Notes: generated by a model from the letters alone, not told the origin. A stretch of 64,000 nt of DNA from Pedobacter rhizosphaerae (GCF_900111155.1 NZ_FOGG01000011.1:1-64000), one strand, 5' to 3'; counted from the first letter of the stretch, positions 43,390-54,612 are shown. Translations and numbers: made by a program.

Positions 43390-43815
43390 ATGAAAACCAT
43401 TTCAATACCTTTAAAACTGATTAACTTACAAGACGACGGCTTCCATCTTTTGGTGGAAGTTGTTGTTTTTAAACAAAAGCACTTTGCCGTAGTAGATACA
43501 GGGGCATCAAGAAGTGTTTTCGATAAAGCTTTGATTGAGGAGCATCTTTCAGAAACCTTGCAAACCTCCGAAGAAATCAATGCAGCTACCTTATTTACCA
43601 CCACTACAACCATACAGGCCACCATCCCTGAATTAAAAATTGGTAAGCTAAAAATTAAAGACTATGAAACTGTTGCCTTTGATTTGCAATCCGTTAGCGA
43701 AACCTATCTGCAGTTTGGTCACCCCCCTATTTCCAGTATCATTGGCGGCGATATTCTTTGGGAATACAAAGCCATTATCGATTATGAAAAAATGGAACTG
43801 CTGCTAAGAAAATAA
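43390..43815 (+). CDS. Retropepsin-like aspartyl protease family protein
   Basis: A 141-residue protein. VVDTGASRSVFDKAL has the DTG(A/S) catalytic motif of aspartyl proteases and SSIIGGDILWEY fits the conserved hydrophobic-Gly psi loop near the C-terminus. One domain of this size would need to dimerise for activity, like retropepsins. No signal peptide is present. Its substrate is unknown. It begins 6 bases after mdh on the same strand. Confidence 0.8.
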   Translation: MKTISIPLKLINLQDDGFHLLVEVVVFKQKHFAVVDTGASRSVFDKALIEEHLSETLQTSEEINAATLFTTTTTIQATIPELKIGKLKIKDYETVAFDLQSVSETYLQFGHPPISSIIGGDILWEYKAIIDYEKMELLLRK

Positions 43816-43876
43816 TTTATTTTTCTGATCTCCATCATTTTTTAACTGCCCGTTAATTGGATATTTGTCTTTGAAA

Positions 43877-44314
43877 ATGAAAAGATATTTAGCTGTTTTT
43901 TGCACTTTTTTTTGGGCGGGTTTAATTGCTGGTATCAGCTTTCTAGAAGCACCGTTAAAATTTCAGGCACCAGGCATAACCATTCCCCTCGGACTTGGAA
44001 TTGGCCAGCTGGTATTTCAAGCTTTAAATAAAATTGAAATTGCTTTCTTCCTTGTGCTCTCCTGTTGTATGCTGGGAATGAACCTAAAAAACTACAAAGG
44101 TATTTTATATGCTATTCTATTAGCCGTTATGCTGTTTGACACCTTTTGGTTGTTACCTTTGTTAGATAAAAGAGCCATTTTAGTACTCAAAGGAGTTTCA
44201 GTAAAAGCGAGCTATCACCATATCCTCTACATCATTTTCGAAAGCATTAAGCTCTTAGCGCTTCTCATTTTAGGATTTTTAAACCTTAAAGATTCCCATG
44301 AAAAAAGACATTAA
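43877..44314 (+). CDS. Small four-helix membrane protein, function unknown
   Basis: A 145-residue hydrophobic protein with about four helices. AGLIAGISFLEAPLKFQAPG is a conserved-looking Gly/Pro segment after the first helix, distantly like DUF4149-type proteins. I do not recognise the family with confidence. The ATG at 43877 is preferred to an in-frame TTG at 43865. Its stop overlaps the start of the truncated haemoglobin gene by 17 bases, so the two are translationally coupled and may be functionally linked. Confidence 0.65.
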   Translation: MKRYLAVFCTFFWAGLIAGISFLEAPLKFQAPGITIPLGLGIGQLVFQALNKIEIAFFLVLSCCMLGMNLKNYKGILYAILLAVMLFDTFWLLPLLDKRAILVLKGVSVKASYHHILYIIFESIKLLALLILGFLNLKDSHEKRH

Positions 44315-44693
44315 TGATCGCAACGACCTGATTTTACTGGTAGATACTTTTTACGGCAGAGTACAAGAAAACCTTGTAATTGGCCCAATTTTCACCGATA
44401 TCGCCAAAGTGGACTGGGCGCACCATTTACCTAAAATGTACGATTTTTGGGAAAGTATCCTTTTTGGCAAGGCTGTTTATAAGGGAAACCCAATGATCAG
44501 GCACTTTGATATTAACGATAAAGCTCCATTACAGGCTACTCAGTTTGAGGCCTGGAAAGACATTTTCTTTACTACCGTAGATGATTTATTTCAAGGTGAA
44601 AATGCTGATACCATTAAGCAAAAAGCCCAATCTATTGCAGACCTCATGCATTTCAAAATCAATTCACCAAAGCCTAAGTTCCCCATAATTTAG
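44298..44693 (+). CDS. Group III truncated haemoglobin
   Basis: A 131-residue haem protein of the two-over-two globin fold. LILLVDTFYGRVQENLVIGP opens the B helix region and MYDFWESILFGKAVYKGNPM contains conserved E/F positions; the proximal His is in MIRHFDINDK or nearby. These globins bind oxygen or nitric oxide. It overlaps the membrane-protein gene upstream by 17 bases. Confidence 0.85.
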   Translation: MKKDINDRNDLILLVDTFYGRVQENLVIGPIFTDIAKVDWAHHLPKMYDFWESILFGKAVYKGNPMIRHFDINDKAPLQATQFEAWKDIFFTTVDDLFQGENADTIKQKAQSIADLMHFKINSPKPKFPII

Positions 44694-44756
44694 TATAGAA
44701 TTTGATATTAATTCGAGGTTTATTTTTTAACTTTAAGTAAACCAAATCAACTTATT

Positions 44757-45293
44757 ATGAAATTCCTAAAAATCTTCGGTGGCATTATTGTCATACTACT
44801 CTTAATCTTTGTAATTGGAGGGTTGTTTTTACCCGAAACCTATTCCGTTAGTCGCAGCGCTGTAATCAATGCTCCAGATAGCACCATTTACACGAACATT
44901 GCAGATTTTAACCAATTCGTAAAATGGAATCCCTGGTCTAAAATGGAACCTTCTGCTAAAATCACAGTTTCCGGACCAACTGCTCAGCCAGAGCATTTGT
45001 ATCAATGGGAAGGTAAAGAAACCGGAACCGGCCAGATGAAAATTGTTAAAGTTGAGCCAGACAAAATGATTGACATTGAACTGAAATTCATTAAGCCTTT
45101 TGAAAGCCTTGCAGATACAAAATTTGCCATTCAACCAGATGGAGCTGGCAATAAAGTAACCTGGAGCATGACTGGTGAAAATAATCTAATCAGCAAATGG
45201 ATGGGCGTTTTTGTAAGCATGGATAAAATGATTGGTAAAGATTTTGAAGATGGATTGAAATCACTAAAGGAAAAATCTGAAAAAGGAAGTTAA
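44757..45293 (+). CDS. SRPBCC family protein
   Basis: A 178-residue protein with one N-terminal membrane helix (MKFLKIFGGIIVILLLIFVI) followed by a START/SRPBCC-like domain: VSRSAVINAPDSTIYTNIAD and WNPWSKMEP are typical polyketide-cyclase-like signatures. The pocket of this fold binds hydrophobic ligands; none can be predicted. It ends at a strong terminator and is 63 bases downstream of the truncated haemoglobin gene. Confidence 0.82.
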   Translation: MKFLKIFGGIIVILLLIFVIGGLFLPETYSVSRSAVINAPDSTIYTNIADFNQFVKWNPWSKMEPSAKITVSGPTAQPEHLYQWEGKETGTGQMKIVKVEPDKMIDIELKFIKPFESLADTKFAIQPDGAGNKVTWSMTGENNLISKWMGVFVSMDKMIGKDFEDGLKSLKEKSEKGS

Positions 45294-45316
45294 AACTCCT
45301 GTTCACTTAACATTCA

Positions 45317-45353
45317 AATGCCTGAAATACCTATGTTTCAGGCATTTTTTTTC
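45317..45353 (+). terminator. Terminator after SRPBCC gene
   Basis: AATGCCTGAAA pairs perfectly with TTTCAGGCATT around TACCTATG, followed by seven or more T. Confidence 0.9.
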
Positions 45354-45548
45354 GAAGTCAGATGAACCAATATTCACCAGGTCATCCATTCTTACATGTT
45401 ACATCTAAAGGAAGTTCCTGTTTCAAAATCATCATACAGCAGCTAACTACAAACAATTATCTCATAGTTTGGTTAAAAAGGGGTAAAAACTTACACAAGT
45501 TTGTTTTAGAATTTTGTTATCTGCCATTTTTTAGATTATTTGCAGTAA

Positions 45549-46226
45549 ATGAATTTATTACTAGTAGAAGATGAGCCCAATGTGGTATCAGTAATTTCAA
45601 GAGGATTAACTGAAGAAGGGTTCACCGTGAGTATTGCTCCTGATGGTTCTACAGGTAAACAAATGGCGCTCGAAAACAATTTTGATCTGATTATACTCGA
45701 TATTATGCTTCCGGGGATAAACGGGTTGGAACTTTGCAAAATTATTAAGCAGGAAAAACCCAATACCCCTATTATTATGCTTACCGCCCTGGGCACTACA
45801 GAAAATGTGGTAAACGGGCTGGATAACGGGGCAGATGACTACCTGATTAAGCCCTTCAAATTTGCCGAACTTTTCGCACGAATCAGAATGTTACTGAGAA
45901 GATATAGCGGAATTGTGAACCAGGATCAGATCATCAATATTGCAGATTTACAAATCAATTTAACGGCGAAATCGGTAAGAAGAGCCCAGGAAGATATTAT
46001 TCTAACGGCAACAGAATATCGTTTGTTGGAGTTTATGGCCAAAAACAAATCCAAAATCCTATCCCGAATTGATATCCTGGAAAGTGTGTGGGACATTGAT
46101 TTTAATTTAGGCACCAATGTAGTAGATGTATATGTTAATTACCTGCGGAAGAAAATAGATAAAAATGCAACACAAAAACTTATCCATACGGCTGTTGGAT
46201 TAGGCTATGTATTAAAAGAAAAATAA
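45549..46226 (+). CDS. Two-component response regulator, OmpR/PhoB type
   Basis: A 225-residue response regulator. The receiver domain has the acidic pair (LLVEDEPN), the phospho-acceptor Asp in DLIILDIMLPG (about residue 51), Thr in MLTALG and Lys in YLIKPFKF. The C-terminal winged helix includes LTATEYRLLEFMAKN and VVDVYVNYLRKKID. It controls transcription in response to the adjacent histidine kinase, whose ATG overlaps its stop by one base. Target genes are not evident from the sequence. Confidence 0.94.
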   Translation: MNLLLVEDEPNVVSVISRGLTEEGFTVSIAPDGSTGKQMALENNFDLIILDIMLPGINGLELCKIIKQEKPNTPIIMLTALGTTENVVNGLDNGADDYLIKPFKFAELFARIRMLLRRYSGIVNQDQIINIADLQINLTAKSVRRAQEDIILTATEYRLLEFMAKNKSKILSRIDILESVWDIDFNLGTNVVDVYVNYLRKKIDKNATQKLIHTAVGLGYVLKEK

Positions 46227-47605
46227 TGGAAATAGCCAAGAAGATCACCCTGTTATTTGCCATTCTTTCCGCAATTATTATTTCACTTCTCAGTGGTTTT
46301 GTATGGTATTTTGCTAATGATTTTGCTTTCGAAGATTTTTACAAGCGATTGGAAGCCAGGGTAAAAATCACGGCTCAAATTAAGCTTTATGAAGACGAAA
46401 ACAATAAGGCCTATGCACAAATGCGAAACCAGTACCTGGAAAGATTACCCGCTGAAAGGGCATTTATAATTGAAGCTAATCCTAAAAAAAACAATAGCTT
46501 AAAAGCAGACATTGTATTACCTAAAACTTTTGTACAAAGTATTAATTCTGGCAAAACCGCTCGTTATAGGATAGAGAACCACTTTTATGCAGGAAAATAT
46601 TTCAAAATAGGAAATAAAGACTACATCGTTATTGTTTCTGCAAACGATCCCTTTGGTTTTAGAGAATTAAAAGATCTGCAAAAAATCTTAATTATCGGTT
46701 TTTTTCTTTCTGTCGTTTTATCCTTTTGGGTAGGCTGGCGTTTTTCTAATTACATGCTCATGCCCTTAAGAAACATCATTAAAAGTGTTAAAAGGATAAA
46801 GGCAGAGAACCTACATTTAAGATTAGATGTAAAGAAAGGTAGCGATGAAATGTCGCAACTGGCAGAAACATTCAACAATATGCTAAACAGGTTGGAAACG
46901 GCCTTCGAAACTCAAAACAATTTTATCAGCAACGCCTCACATGAATTAAGAACACCCCTCACCATTATTAGCGGAGAAGTGGAACTGGCTATCAAATCAA
47001 ACCAGGATCCAGCCAAGCAACAACTTGCTCTTAACAAAATTAAAGATGAGGCAGACAGGTTAGAACACATTTTAACCAGTTTGCTGGGCTTAGCACAATC
47101 TGGTTTCAATGGAAAAAATCAGCCCTGGGAAGAAGTGAGAATGGATGAATTGCTTTGGGAGATAAAAGAATCTGTACATCAGGTACATCCGGATAGCATC
47201 ATAGATATAGACCTGAGTAGGCTTCCAGAAAATGAGGAACTGTTAACGGCTCGCGTAAATAAAAACCTGATCAAACTGGCCATCAGCAACATTGTAAGTA
47301 ATGCCTGCAAGTATTCTAACTACAAACCCGTACATGTACTCATAGAAAATACAGGGAACACCATTTCCGTTGCAGTAACAGATCAGGGAATTGGAATACC
47401 ACAAACAGATGTTCAGCATATTTTCGAACCTTTTTTCCGTGCTTCAAATACCAACGACTATAAAGGCTACGGTGTAGGCCTCCCCTTATCATTAAATATT
47501 ATCAGGCTTCATCGTGGGAGCATTGCCATCAAGTCGCAAGAAGGTATTGGAACAGAAATTAAAATCCTGTTACCCCACTCGGGATGGCTTTTCACCTCAA
47601 GCTAA
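46226..47605 (+). CDS. Sensor histidine kinase with HAMP domain
   Basis: A 459-residue kinase. Two membrane helices (about residues 9-29 and 150-172) bracket a periplasmic sensor of about 120 residues. A HAMP linker (NYMLMPLRNIIKSVKRI) follows, then the phospho-acceptor His in NASHELRTPLTI and an ATPase domain with NIVSNACKYS, DQGIGIP and GYGVGLPLS. It forms a two-component pair with the upstream OmpR-type regulator. The sensor part matches no named domain that I recognise, so the signal is unknown. Confidence 0.94.
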   Translation: MEIAKKITLLFAILSAIIISLLSGFVWYFANDFAFEDFYKRLEARVKITAQIKLYEDENNKAYAQMRNQYLERLPAERAFIIEANPKKNNSLKADIVLPKTFVQSINSGKTARYRIENHFYAGKYFKIGNKDYIVIVSANDPFGFRELKDLQKILIIGFFLSVVLSFWVGWRFSNYMLMPLRNIIKSVKRIKAENLHLRLDVKKGSDEMSQLAETFNNMLNRLETAFETQNNFISNASHELRTPLTIISGEVELAIKSNQDPAKQQLALNKIKDEADRLEHILTSLLGLAQSGFNGKNQPWEEVRMDELLWEIKESVHQVHPDSIIDIDLSRLPENEELLTARVNKNLIKLAISNIVSNACKYSNYKPVHVLIENTGNTISVAVTDQGIGIPQTDVQHIFEPFFRASNTNDYKGYGVGLPLSLNIIRLHRGSIAIKSQEGIGTEIKILLPHSGWLFTSS

Positions 47606-47873
47606 TTCACCCATCTAGCTATCAAGCAAAAAAGCAGTTCGAGCGCTCATTTTTTTCTAATTGCCATAAGTTTTACAGGTATTTTGCGATAAAATTTATC
47701 TTAAATGGTTTCAATGTCAAAATAAATCACTTATTTTACAATTTATAACCATCCAGGCTGCATTCAGCCTAAAATGAGGTAAATTCTAATCTCATTTTAA
47801 TCCTGTTCTTATTCTACTCTTATTTCATCGATGTAAACTTGTATAAATTAATTATTTAAACAAGATAAAAGCT
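47606..47873. other. Intergenic region, no gene seen
   Basis: After the kinase gene, the palindrome GAGCGCTC near 47641 runs into T and could be a weak terminator. A small GGCTG/CAGCC hairpin lies near 47756-47769. The remainder should contain the promoter of the stress-protein gene. Confidence 0.4.
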
Positions 47874-48371
47874 ATGAAAACAGTACTTGTCCCAACAGAT
47901 TTCAACTTAGAAAGTGTTCAAATTATAGATGCGTTAATCCAGGATCAACCTCATGAAACTTTCAATATCATTTTCATTCACGCTTTCAAAATATCCGATT
48001 CGATAACAGACATGTTAATGCTTAACAGAAGAAGCAGAGATTATGAAAATGTTAGCGATGAGTTTTATCAATCATTAAACGATTACAAAAGTAAGTACCA
48101 GGATCAGTTAAGCCGCGTAGGCATAGAATACTTTTATGGGAGCACTGTTGCCGCATTTAAAAACTTTATTGAACACTTTGAGGTAGAATATATTGGTTAT
48201 CCCAAAAACTACAACTTTAAACCTATCAACAAGTTCAGCATTGATCCAAAGTATTTAACCGAAAGATCAGGATGCAAATTATTAGTATTGGATACCACTA
48301 ACATCCGCAGAAAAGAAAATCTAATTGATACTCGCATTGAAGAAAAGCAATTGCAGGATGCAAATGCTTAA
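47874..48371 (+). CDS. Universal-stress-protein-like protein
   Basis: A 165-residue protein. TVLVPTDFNLESVQIIDALI and FNIIFIHAF have the first two strands and helix of the universal stress protein fold. The ATP-binding G-x2-G-x9-G(S/T) motif expected in the last third is not recognisable (ERSGCKLLVLDTT instead), so it may not bind ATP. It is 24 bases upstream of a bestrophin-family gene on the same strand, and the two should be co-transcribed. The pairing suggests a response to ionic or osmotic stress, by inference. Confidence 0.7.
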   Translation: MKTVLVPTDFNLESVQIIDALIQDQPHETFNIIFIHAFKISDSITDMLMLNRRSRDYENVSDEFYQSLNDYKSKYQDQLSRVGIEYFYGSTVAAFKNFIEHFEVEYIGYPKNYNFKPINKFSIDPKYLTERSGCKLLVLDTTNIRRKENLIDTRIEEKQLQDANA

Positions 48372-48395
48372 TTAATCACTTAAAACCTTTATATT

Positions 48396-49322
48396 ATGCT
48401 GTTACGAAATAATATTCCGCTCACCTATATTTTTGGAAAAATTAAAAAAGAGCTACTTTTTGTCATAGCGTATTCTATCGGCATAGTAGTTTTATACCAG
48501 AACTTTCACGTTACCCGTATTTCAATACCTGTAGCGGTACCAGCATTACTTGGAACGATAATCTCTCTACTGCTAGCCTTTCGATCTAACCAGGCTTACG
48601 ATAGATGGTGGGAAGCCCGAACACTATGGGGTGCAATAGTAAACGACTCAAGATCAATTTCCCGCCAAATCCTGTCTTTTGTTGAAAACCCATATGGTTT
48701 AGAGGAAGTAGACGAGTTCAAGGAGAAGTTCATTAAACGACAAATTGCCTGGTGTTATGCCCTAAGTCAAGCATTGAGAGGCTTTTCGGCAACAAAAGGA
48801 CTCGAAAGGTATTTAGATGCAGAAGAACTTGCCTTCTTAAAGAAGCGCAAAAATGTAACTACTTCTATTTTAGAACTCCACGGCATGGATCTAAAAAAAG
48901 CGCTGAACGAGGGCTGGATTAATAAATATCAGCAAATTGAGATCGATAAAACGATTACAGCATTATGTAACCACATGGGTGGATCTGAAAGGATTAAAAA
49001 TACAGTATTCCCCGTTACCTATAGCAAGTACATCAACATGTCTATCCACTTGTTTATTGTGCTTTTACCTTTTGGTTTGATTGAGTACTTTGGCTATATG
49101 GAAATCCCGTTGGTAGTAGCCATTGCCGCATTCTTTCTACTGGTAGAAAAAATGGCTGTTCACCTTCAGGATCCGTTTGAAAACAAACCAACTGATACAC
49201 CAACCACCACCATTTGCAGAAACATAGAAAGGGATTTATGTCAAATGTTAGATGATAATAAATTGTATGAGGATAAACCTCAAACCGAATTGGCCCAGGT
49301 TGGCTCTTATTACATCCTATAA
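48396..49322 (+). CDS. Bestrophin family ion channel
   Basis: A 308-residue membrane protein of the bestrophin/UPF0187 family. SLLLAFRSNQAYDRWWEARTLWG is split across the signature NQAYDRWWEAR and LWGAIVNDSR; PFGLIEYFGYMEIPLV and DPFENKPTDTP are further hallmarks. Bacterial members form pentameric channels passing monovalent ions. It follows the stress-protein gene and ends with a strong terminator before gyrB. Confidence 0.92.
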   Translation: MLLRNNIPLTYIFGKIKKELLFVIAYSIGIVVLYQNFHVTRISIPVAVPALLGTIISLLLAFRSNQAYDRWWEARTLWGAIVNDSRSISRQILSFVENPYGLEEVDEFKEKFIKRQIAWCYALSQALRGFSATKGLERYLDAEELAFLKKRKNVTTSILELHGMDLKKALNEGWINKYQQIEIDKTITALCNHMGGSERIKNTVFPVTYSKYINMSIHLFIVLLPFGLIEYFGYMEIPLVVAIAAFFLLVEKMAVHLQDPFENKPTDTPTTTICRNIERDLCQMLDDNKLYEDKPQTELAQVGSYYIL

Positions 49323-49337
49323 TTTTATCTTTTAAAC

Positions 49338-49374
49338 AAAAAGCTCTTCAAGGAAACCTTGAAGAGCTTTTTTT
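49338..49374. terminator. Terminator between bestrophin gene and gyrB
   Basis: AAAGCTCTTCAAGG pairs perfectly with CCTTGAAGAGCTTT around AAA, with A and T runs on the two sides. It can serve both converging genes. Confidence 0.9.
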
Positions 49375-49427
49375 ATGGTCAGCTTGTGCTTTAGTCTTCC
49401 AGCGTGAAGCCTTGAAGACTCAGCTTA

Positions 49428-51425
<1,998 letters not shown>

Positions 51426-51732
51426 TTAGCCATATAGCCCAATATGTGGATAAGTTTTACACGATAAAAAGCGTTAAAAATGAGTAAAAAAAACGTTTAA
51501 CGTAAATAGATCCGATCATAAATTAAAAAGCTTTAAATCCTGATAATCAGCTGGCATGCTGAGTAGATTATCAAACCTATGGCTTACACTTCTCATTTCA
51601 CAGGAGCTAAGTTGCCATGCATCGATAAAGAAAAGACCATTACCTTTTCGGGTTAAGTCTGATTTAAAATTATTAATGCGGATATGATCGCTTTAACCCA
51701 TTGATAAAATTGCGATTGATGCCAATTTTATA

Positions 51733-51740
51733 TAAGTTTG
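51733..51740 (+). promoter_or_regulatory. -7 box TAAGTTTG before ompH-like gene
   Basis: TAnnTTTG match 20 bases before the ATG of the OmpH-like gene. Confidence 0.45.
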
Positions 51741-51760
51741 CTAAAATTTATTAAACAATA

Positions 51761-52357
51761 ATGGAAAGAAAAACCTTTAAAACCTTTGGTTTATTCGCAT
51801 CGGCAGCATTAATTACTGCATTTTCTGCGTGCCAAAACAAAGAGACTAAAACCACAGAAACTAAAAAAACAGATAGCACTCAAGCTGTTTCCTCTACTGA
51901 TAAGATTGTATTTATAAACCAGGATTCATTGTTAACCAAATACGAATACTATAAAGATCTTAAAGTTAAATTTGAAGGAAAAACTAAAAGTGCTCAGTCT
52001 GATATGCAGGCTAAAGGGCAAGCTTTCCAAAGAGAAGTTGCACAATACCAACAAACTGCTGGCAATCTATCTGCCGATCAACGTAAAGAAACAGAAGAAC
52101 GCTTAGCCCGTAAACAACAAGAATTGCAAACTTACCAACAAAATGCAGGTGGTGCTTTGCAAAACGAGCAAGCAGTAGAAACTGAAAAATTGTATGATAA
52201 AGTTGCGGGTTACCTTAAAACTTATGCTAAAGAAAAAGGCTACAAAATGGTTTTAACGTATTCTAAAGGCAACAGTGCAATTCTATTCGCTGATGAGAGC
52301 TTAGACGTTACCACCGATGTAATTAAGGGATTAAACGCTGAATACAGCAAAAAATAA
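51761..52357 (+). CDS. OmpH/Skp-like periplasmic protein, probably lipidated
   Basis: A 198-residue protein. The signal ends FSACQNK, so the Cys may be lipidated. A beta strand (KIVFINQDSLLTKYEYYKDL) leads into a long coiled coil rich in Gln, Lys and Glu (about residues 65-140), then a second strand (KMVLTYSKGNSAILF), the Skp fold in which a trimer's tentacles hold unfolded outer-membrane proteins. Skp itself is not lipidated; a lipid anchor would be a variation frequently seen in Bacteroidota. It has its own promoter word and terminator. Confidence 0.85.
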   Translation: MERKTFKTFGLFASAALITAFSACQNKETKTTETKKTDSTQAVSSTDKIVFINQDSLLTKYEYYKDLKVKFEGKTKSAQSDMQAKGQAFQREVAQYQQTAGNLSADQRKETEERLARKQQELQTYQQNAGGALQNEQAVETEKLYDKVAGYLKTYAKEKGYKMVLTYSKGNSAILFADESLDVTTDVIKGLNAEYSKK

Positions 52358-52377
52358 TTTTAACAACAATTAAGATG

Positions 52378-52407
52378 ATGCCCCGTAAAAATCGGGGCAT
52401 TTTTTTT
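52378..52407 (+). terminator. Terminator after ompH-like gene
   Basis: ATGCCCCG pairs perfectly with CGGGGCAT around TAAAAAT, followed by seven T. Confidence 0.9.
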
Positions 52408-52421
52408 GTGCTTTTTTTCAC

Positions 52422-52898
52422 ATGGAACATACACACGAAGATTTTATGAAGATGGCCATTGCGCTATCTGTAAATAATGTACAAGAAAATATTGGTGGGC
52501 CCTTTGGTGCCGTTATCGTTAGAGACGGGAAGGTTATTGCCCAATCGGCCAATAAAGTAACGACAACCAACGATCCAACCGCACACGCAGAAGTATCTGC
52601 CATTAGACTGGCTTGTTCTGCCCTGCAAACTTTCGATTTAAGTGGCTGCGTGATCTACACCAGTTGCGAGCCTTGCCCCATGTGTTTAGGTGCTATTTAC
52701 TGGGCAAAGATCGAAACCATTTATTACGCCAACACTAAAAATGATGCAGAGGAAATCGGCTTCAGTGATAAGTTTATTTACGATGAACTGGAAAAGCCAA
52801 TGCAAAAAAGAACGCTTCCTGTTATCCAAATGATGCGTAAAGAAGGACTTGAAGCCTTTAAGCTATGGGAAACCTCCCCCATGAGAATCGAATATTAG
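52422..52898 (+). CDS. Nucleoside deaminase, guanine deaminase-type
   Basis: A 158-residue zinc deaminase. Zinc ligands and the catalytic Glu are in HAEVSAIRLAC (His, Glu) and TSCEPCPMCLGAIYWAK (two Cys). The C-terminal segment DDAEEIGF-like NDAEEIGFSDKFIYDEL suits the guanine deaminase (GuaD) group more than tRNA adenosine deaminases, which lack it. It would convert guanine to xanthine. It starts 14 bases after the upstream terminator; an EcsC gene follows on the same strand. Confidence 0.85.
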   Translation: MEHTHEDFMKMAIALSVNNVQENIGGPFGAVIVRDGKVIAQSANKVTTTNDPTAHAEVSAIRLACSALQTFDLSGCVIYTSCEPCPMCLGAIYWAKIETIYYANTKNDAEEIGFSDKFIYDELEKPMQKRTLPVIQMMRKEGLEAFKLWETSPMRIEY

Positions 52899-52940
52899 CC
52901 ATTGTTTGAAACAATAAAGCTTGCATTCCGTCTTAATGTT

Positions 52941-53696
52941 ATGACCTATGACGAAAAAATAGCTACCGAACTGGATTTTTGGAAATTTAAGATTTTGCAA
53001 AAACCCTCTCTATTGAATAAGGTTACCGATAAGGTTCAAAAAAAGATCAATAGTTATATTCCTGACAAAATACATCAGGGCATTACTGCAACCATTAAAC
53101 AAATGGTTAAGGCAGTACTCTTCGGATCAACCTTTACTACCTCAAAGGCCCTCAGTGATCTAAGTATCATGCATAGGGAATCGCTTAGTAGACAAAAAAT
53201 AGAGACTTTTAAAAAAACGGGGGCTGCCGAGGGAGGTATTACCGGAGCGGGAGGTTTCTTAATGAGCATGGCCGATTTCCCTATCTTACTGGGCATTAAA
53301 ATGAAAATGCTTTTTGATATCGCCGCAATTTACGGTTACGATGTAAAAGATTACCGGGAGCGTTTGTATATCCTACATATCTTCCAACTCGCCTTTTCCA
53401 GTAAGGAAGAAAGCAAAAATGTTTTCATAAAAATGCAGGATTGGGATAATAAAGCACATCTGTTACCTACAAATATTGATGAATTTGATTGGCTAACCTT
53501 TCAACAACAATATCGTGATTATATCGATCTGGCTAAGCTTGCACAGCTTTTGCCCTTTGTTGGCGCAGCGGTTGGGGCCGTTGCCAATTATAAATTAATT
53601 GAAAAATTAGGAAAAACAGCAATGATGAGTTACAGGATGCGTTATTTTAACATGCAAACGATTCAGGAAACGAAACCCTTGCAAATTAAAAACTAA
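52941..53696 (+). CDS. EcsC family protein
   Basis: A 251-residue protein of the EcsC family, whose role is not settled. GGITGAGGFLMSMADFPIL is the conserved Gly-rich segment and LPFVGAAVGAVANYKLIEKLGKTAMMSYRMR the conserved end. The open frame reaches a TTG at 52902, but the ATG at 52941 gives the expected N-terminus (MTYDEKIATEL). It follows the deaminase gene by about 40 bases. It converges with the S4-domain gene, with no terminator between them. Confidence 0.85.
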   Translation: MTYDEKIATELDFWKFKILQKPSLLNKVTDKVQKKINSYIPDKIHQGITATIKQMVKAVLFGSTFTTSKALSDLSIMHRESLSRQKIETFKKTGAAEGGITGAGGFLMSMADFPILLGIKMKMLFDIAAIYGYDVKDYRERLYILHIFQLAFSSKEESKNVFIKMQDWDNKAHLLPTNIDEFDWLTFQQQYRDYIDLAKLAQLLPFVGAAVGAVANYKLIEKLGKTAMMSYRMRYFNMQTIQETKPLQIKN

Positions 53697-53714
53697 GCTG
53701 TCTTTCCAAGGCAC

Positions 53715-54116
53715 TTAATCTTCCTCTTCAAACATTCCAGTGATTAAATCATCAGTTTCCCTCCTATCCTTTTTCGTGGGGCGGCCTGCTCCCCGATCAC
53801 GCTTCAATACAGGTGAATGAAAAGCACTTTTAAAGGCATGGGTTTCCTCAGGAGGTGTTAAATCTTTATATTTCGTTAGGGCCGTTGGCGAATCTGTTCG
53901 GTTGTAAGAGAAATCTACCACTTCGATTATCTTCTTCTCAATTCCTTTCGAAACCTGATAAACATCGCCAATCTTAACAATTGCAGATGGTTTGATGTTC
54001 TGACCATTCAACTTTACCCGCCCGGCCTTACAGGCATCAGTGGCTAAACTCCTCGTCTTAAACAGCCTTATCGCCCACAAATATTTATCTATCCTAAGTT
54101 TTTCTACTTCTCCCAT
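53715..54116 (-). CDS. S4 domain RNA-binding protein (Hsp15-like)
   Basis: A 133-residue protein. LRIDKYLWAIRLFKTRSLA and CKAGRVKLNGQNIKPSAIVK form the S4 RNA-binding domain, and a basic, low-complexity tail with SPVLKRDRGAGRPTKKDRRE follows. Hsp15 (HslR) relatives bind stalled 50S subunits carrying peptidyl-tRNA and rescue them. The ATG at 54116 is preferred over a TTG nine bases upstream. It converges with the EcsC gene. Confidence 0.85.
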   Translation of the reverse strand: MGEVEKLRIDKYLWAIRLFKTRSLATDACKAGRVKLNGQNIKPSAIVKIGDVYQVSKGIEKKIIEVVDFSYNRTDSPTALTKYKDLTPPEETHAFKSAFHSPVLKRDRGAGRPTKKDRRETDDLITGMFEEED

Positions 54117-54164
54117 GACAGCCAAAATTAATAAATATCTGGGACTTCAGGACGGTCTTGTTGA

Positions 54165-54525
54165 ACTGGGTAATTGTTGAATTGTTTAACTGTTTAATTG
54201 CTGGATAGTTTAATTGCTTAACTGTTTAATTGTTCAATTGCTAAACTGTTAAATTGTCGGGGGGCGCTAAAATTGTTGAATTGTTTAACTGTTCAATTGC
54301 TTAATTGTTCAATTGCTGAGGTCACTGATTGAAGATTCTGTAGACTTCACCCCCTAGTTTGGTAACGATTGAACAATAAAGCCACTCAGCAATGAGAACT
54401 TGAAACTGTTGAATTGCTTACTATTGAATTGTTCAATTGTTTCAGGCGCATTGATTGATGATTCTGCATACTTGGCCGCCAGTATAGTAACGATAGAAAA
54501 ATAAGGCCATTTAGCAATCAATAGC
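54165..54525. repeat. TTTAATTG/TTAACTG word array with a duplicated segment
   Basis: The gap 54117-54612 contains a degenerate array of TTTAATTG, TTTAACTG, TTCAATTG and AATTGCT words at 54165-54325 and again at 54400-54445. After each block is a related stretch of about 66 bases (54328-54393 and 54452-54517) beginning ATTGA(A/T)GATTCTG and ending in AATAAGGCCA-type sequence. Similar words precede the 110-bp arrays at 1.7 and 12.4 kb. No gene is seen. Confidence 0.7.
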
Positions 54526-54612
54526 CACCTACATTCGATTTCGACTTAAATAACAATATTCCCTTTCAAATAGATAAAAATTGATTTATTTTGCGTAAAA
54601 TTTAAAAACATC

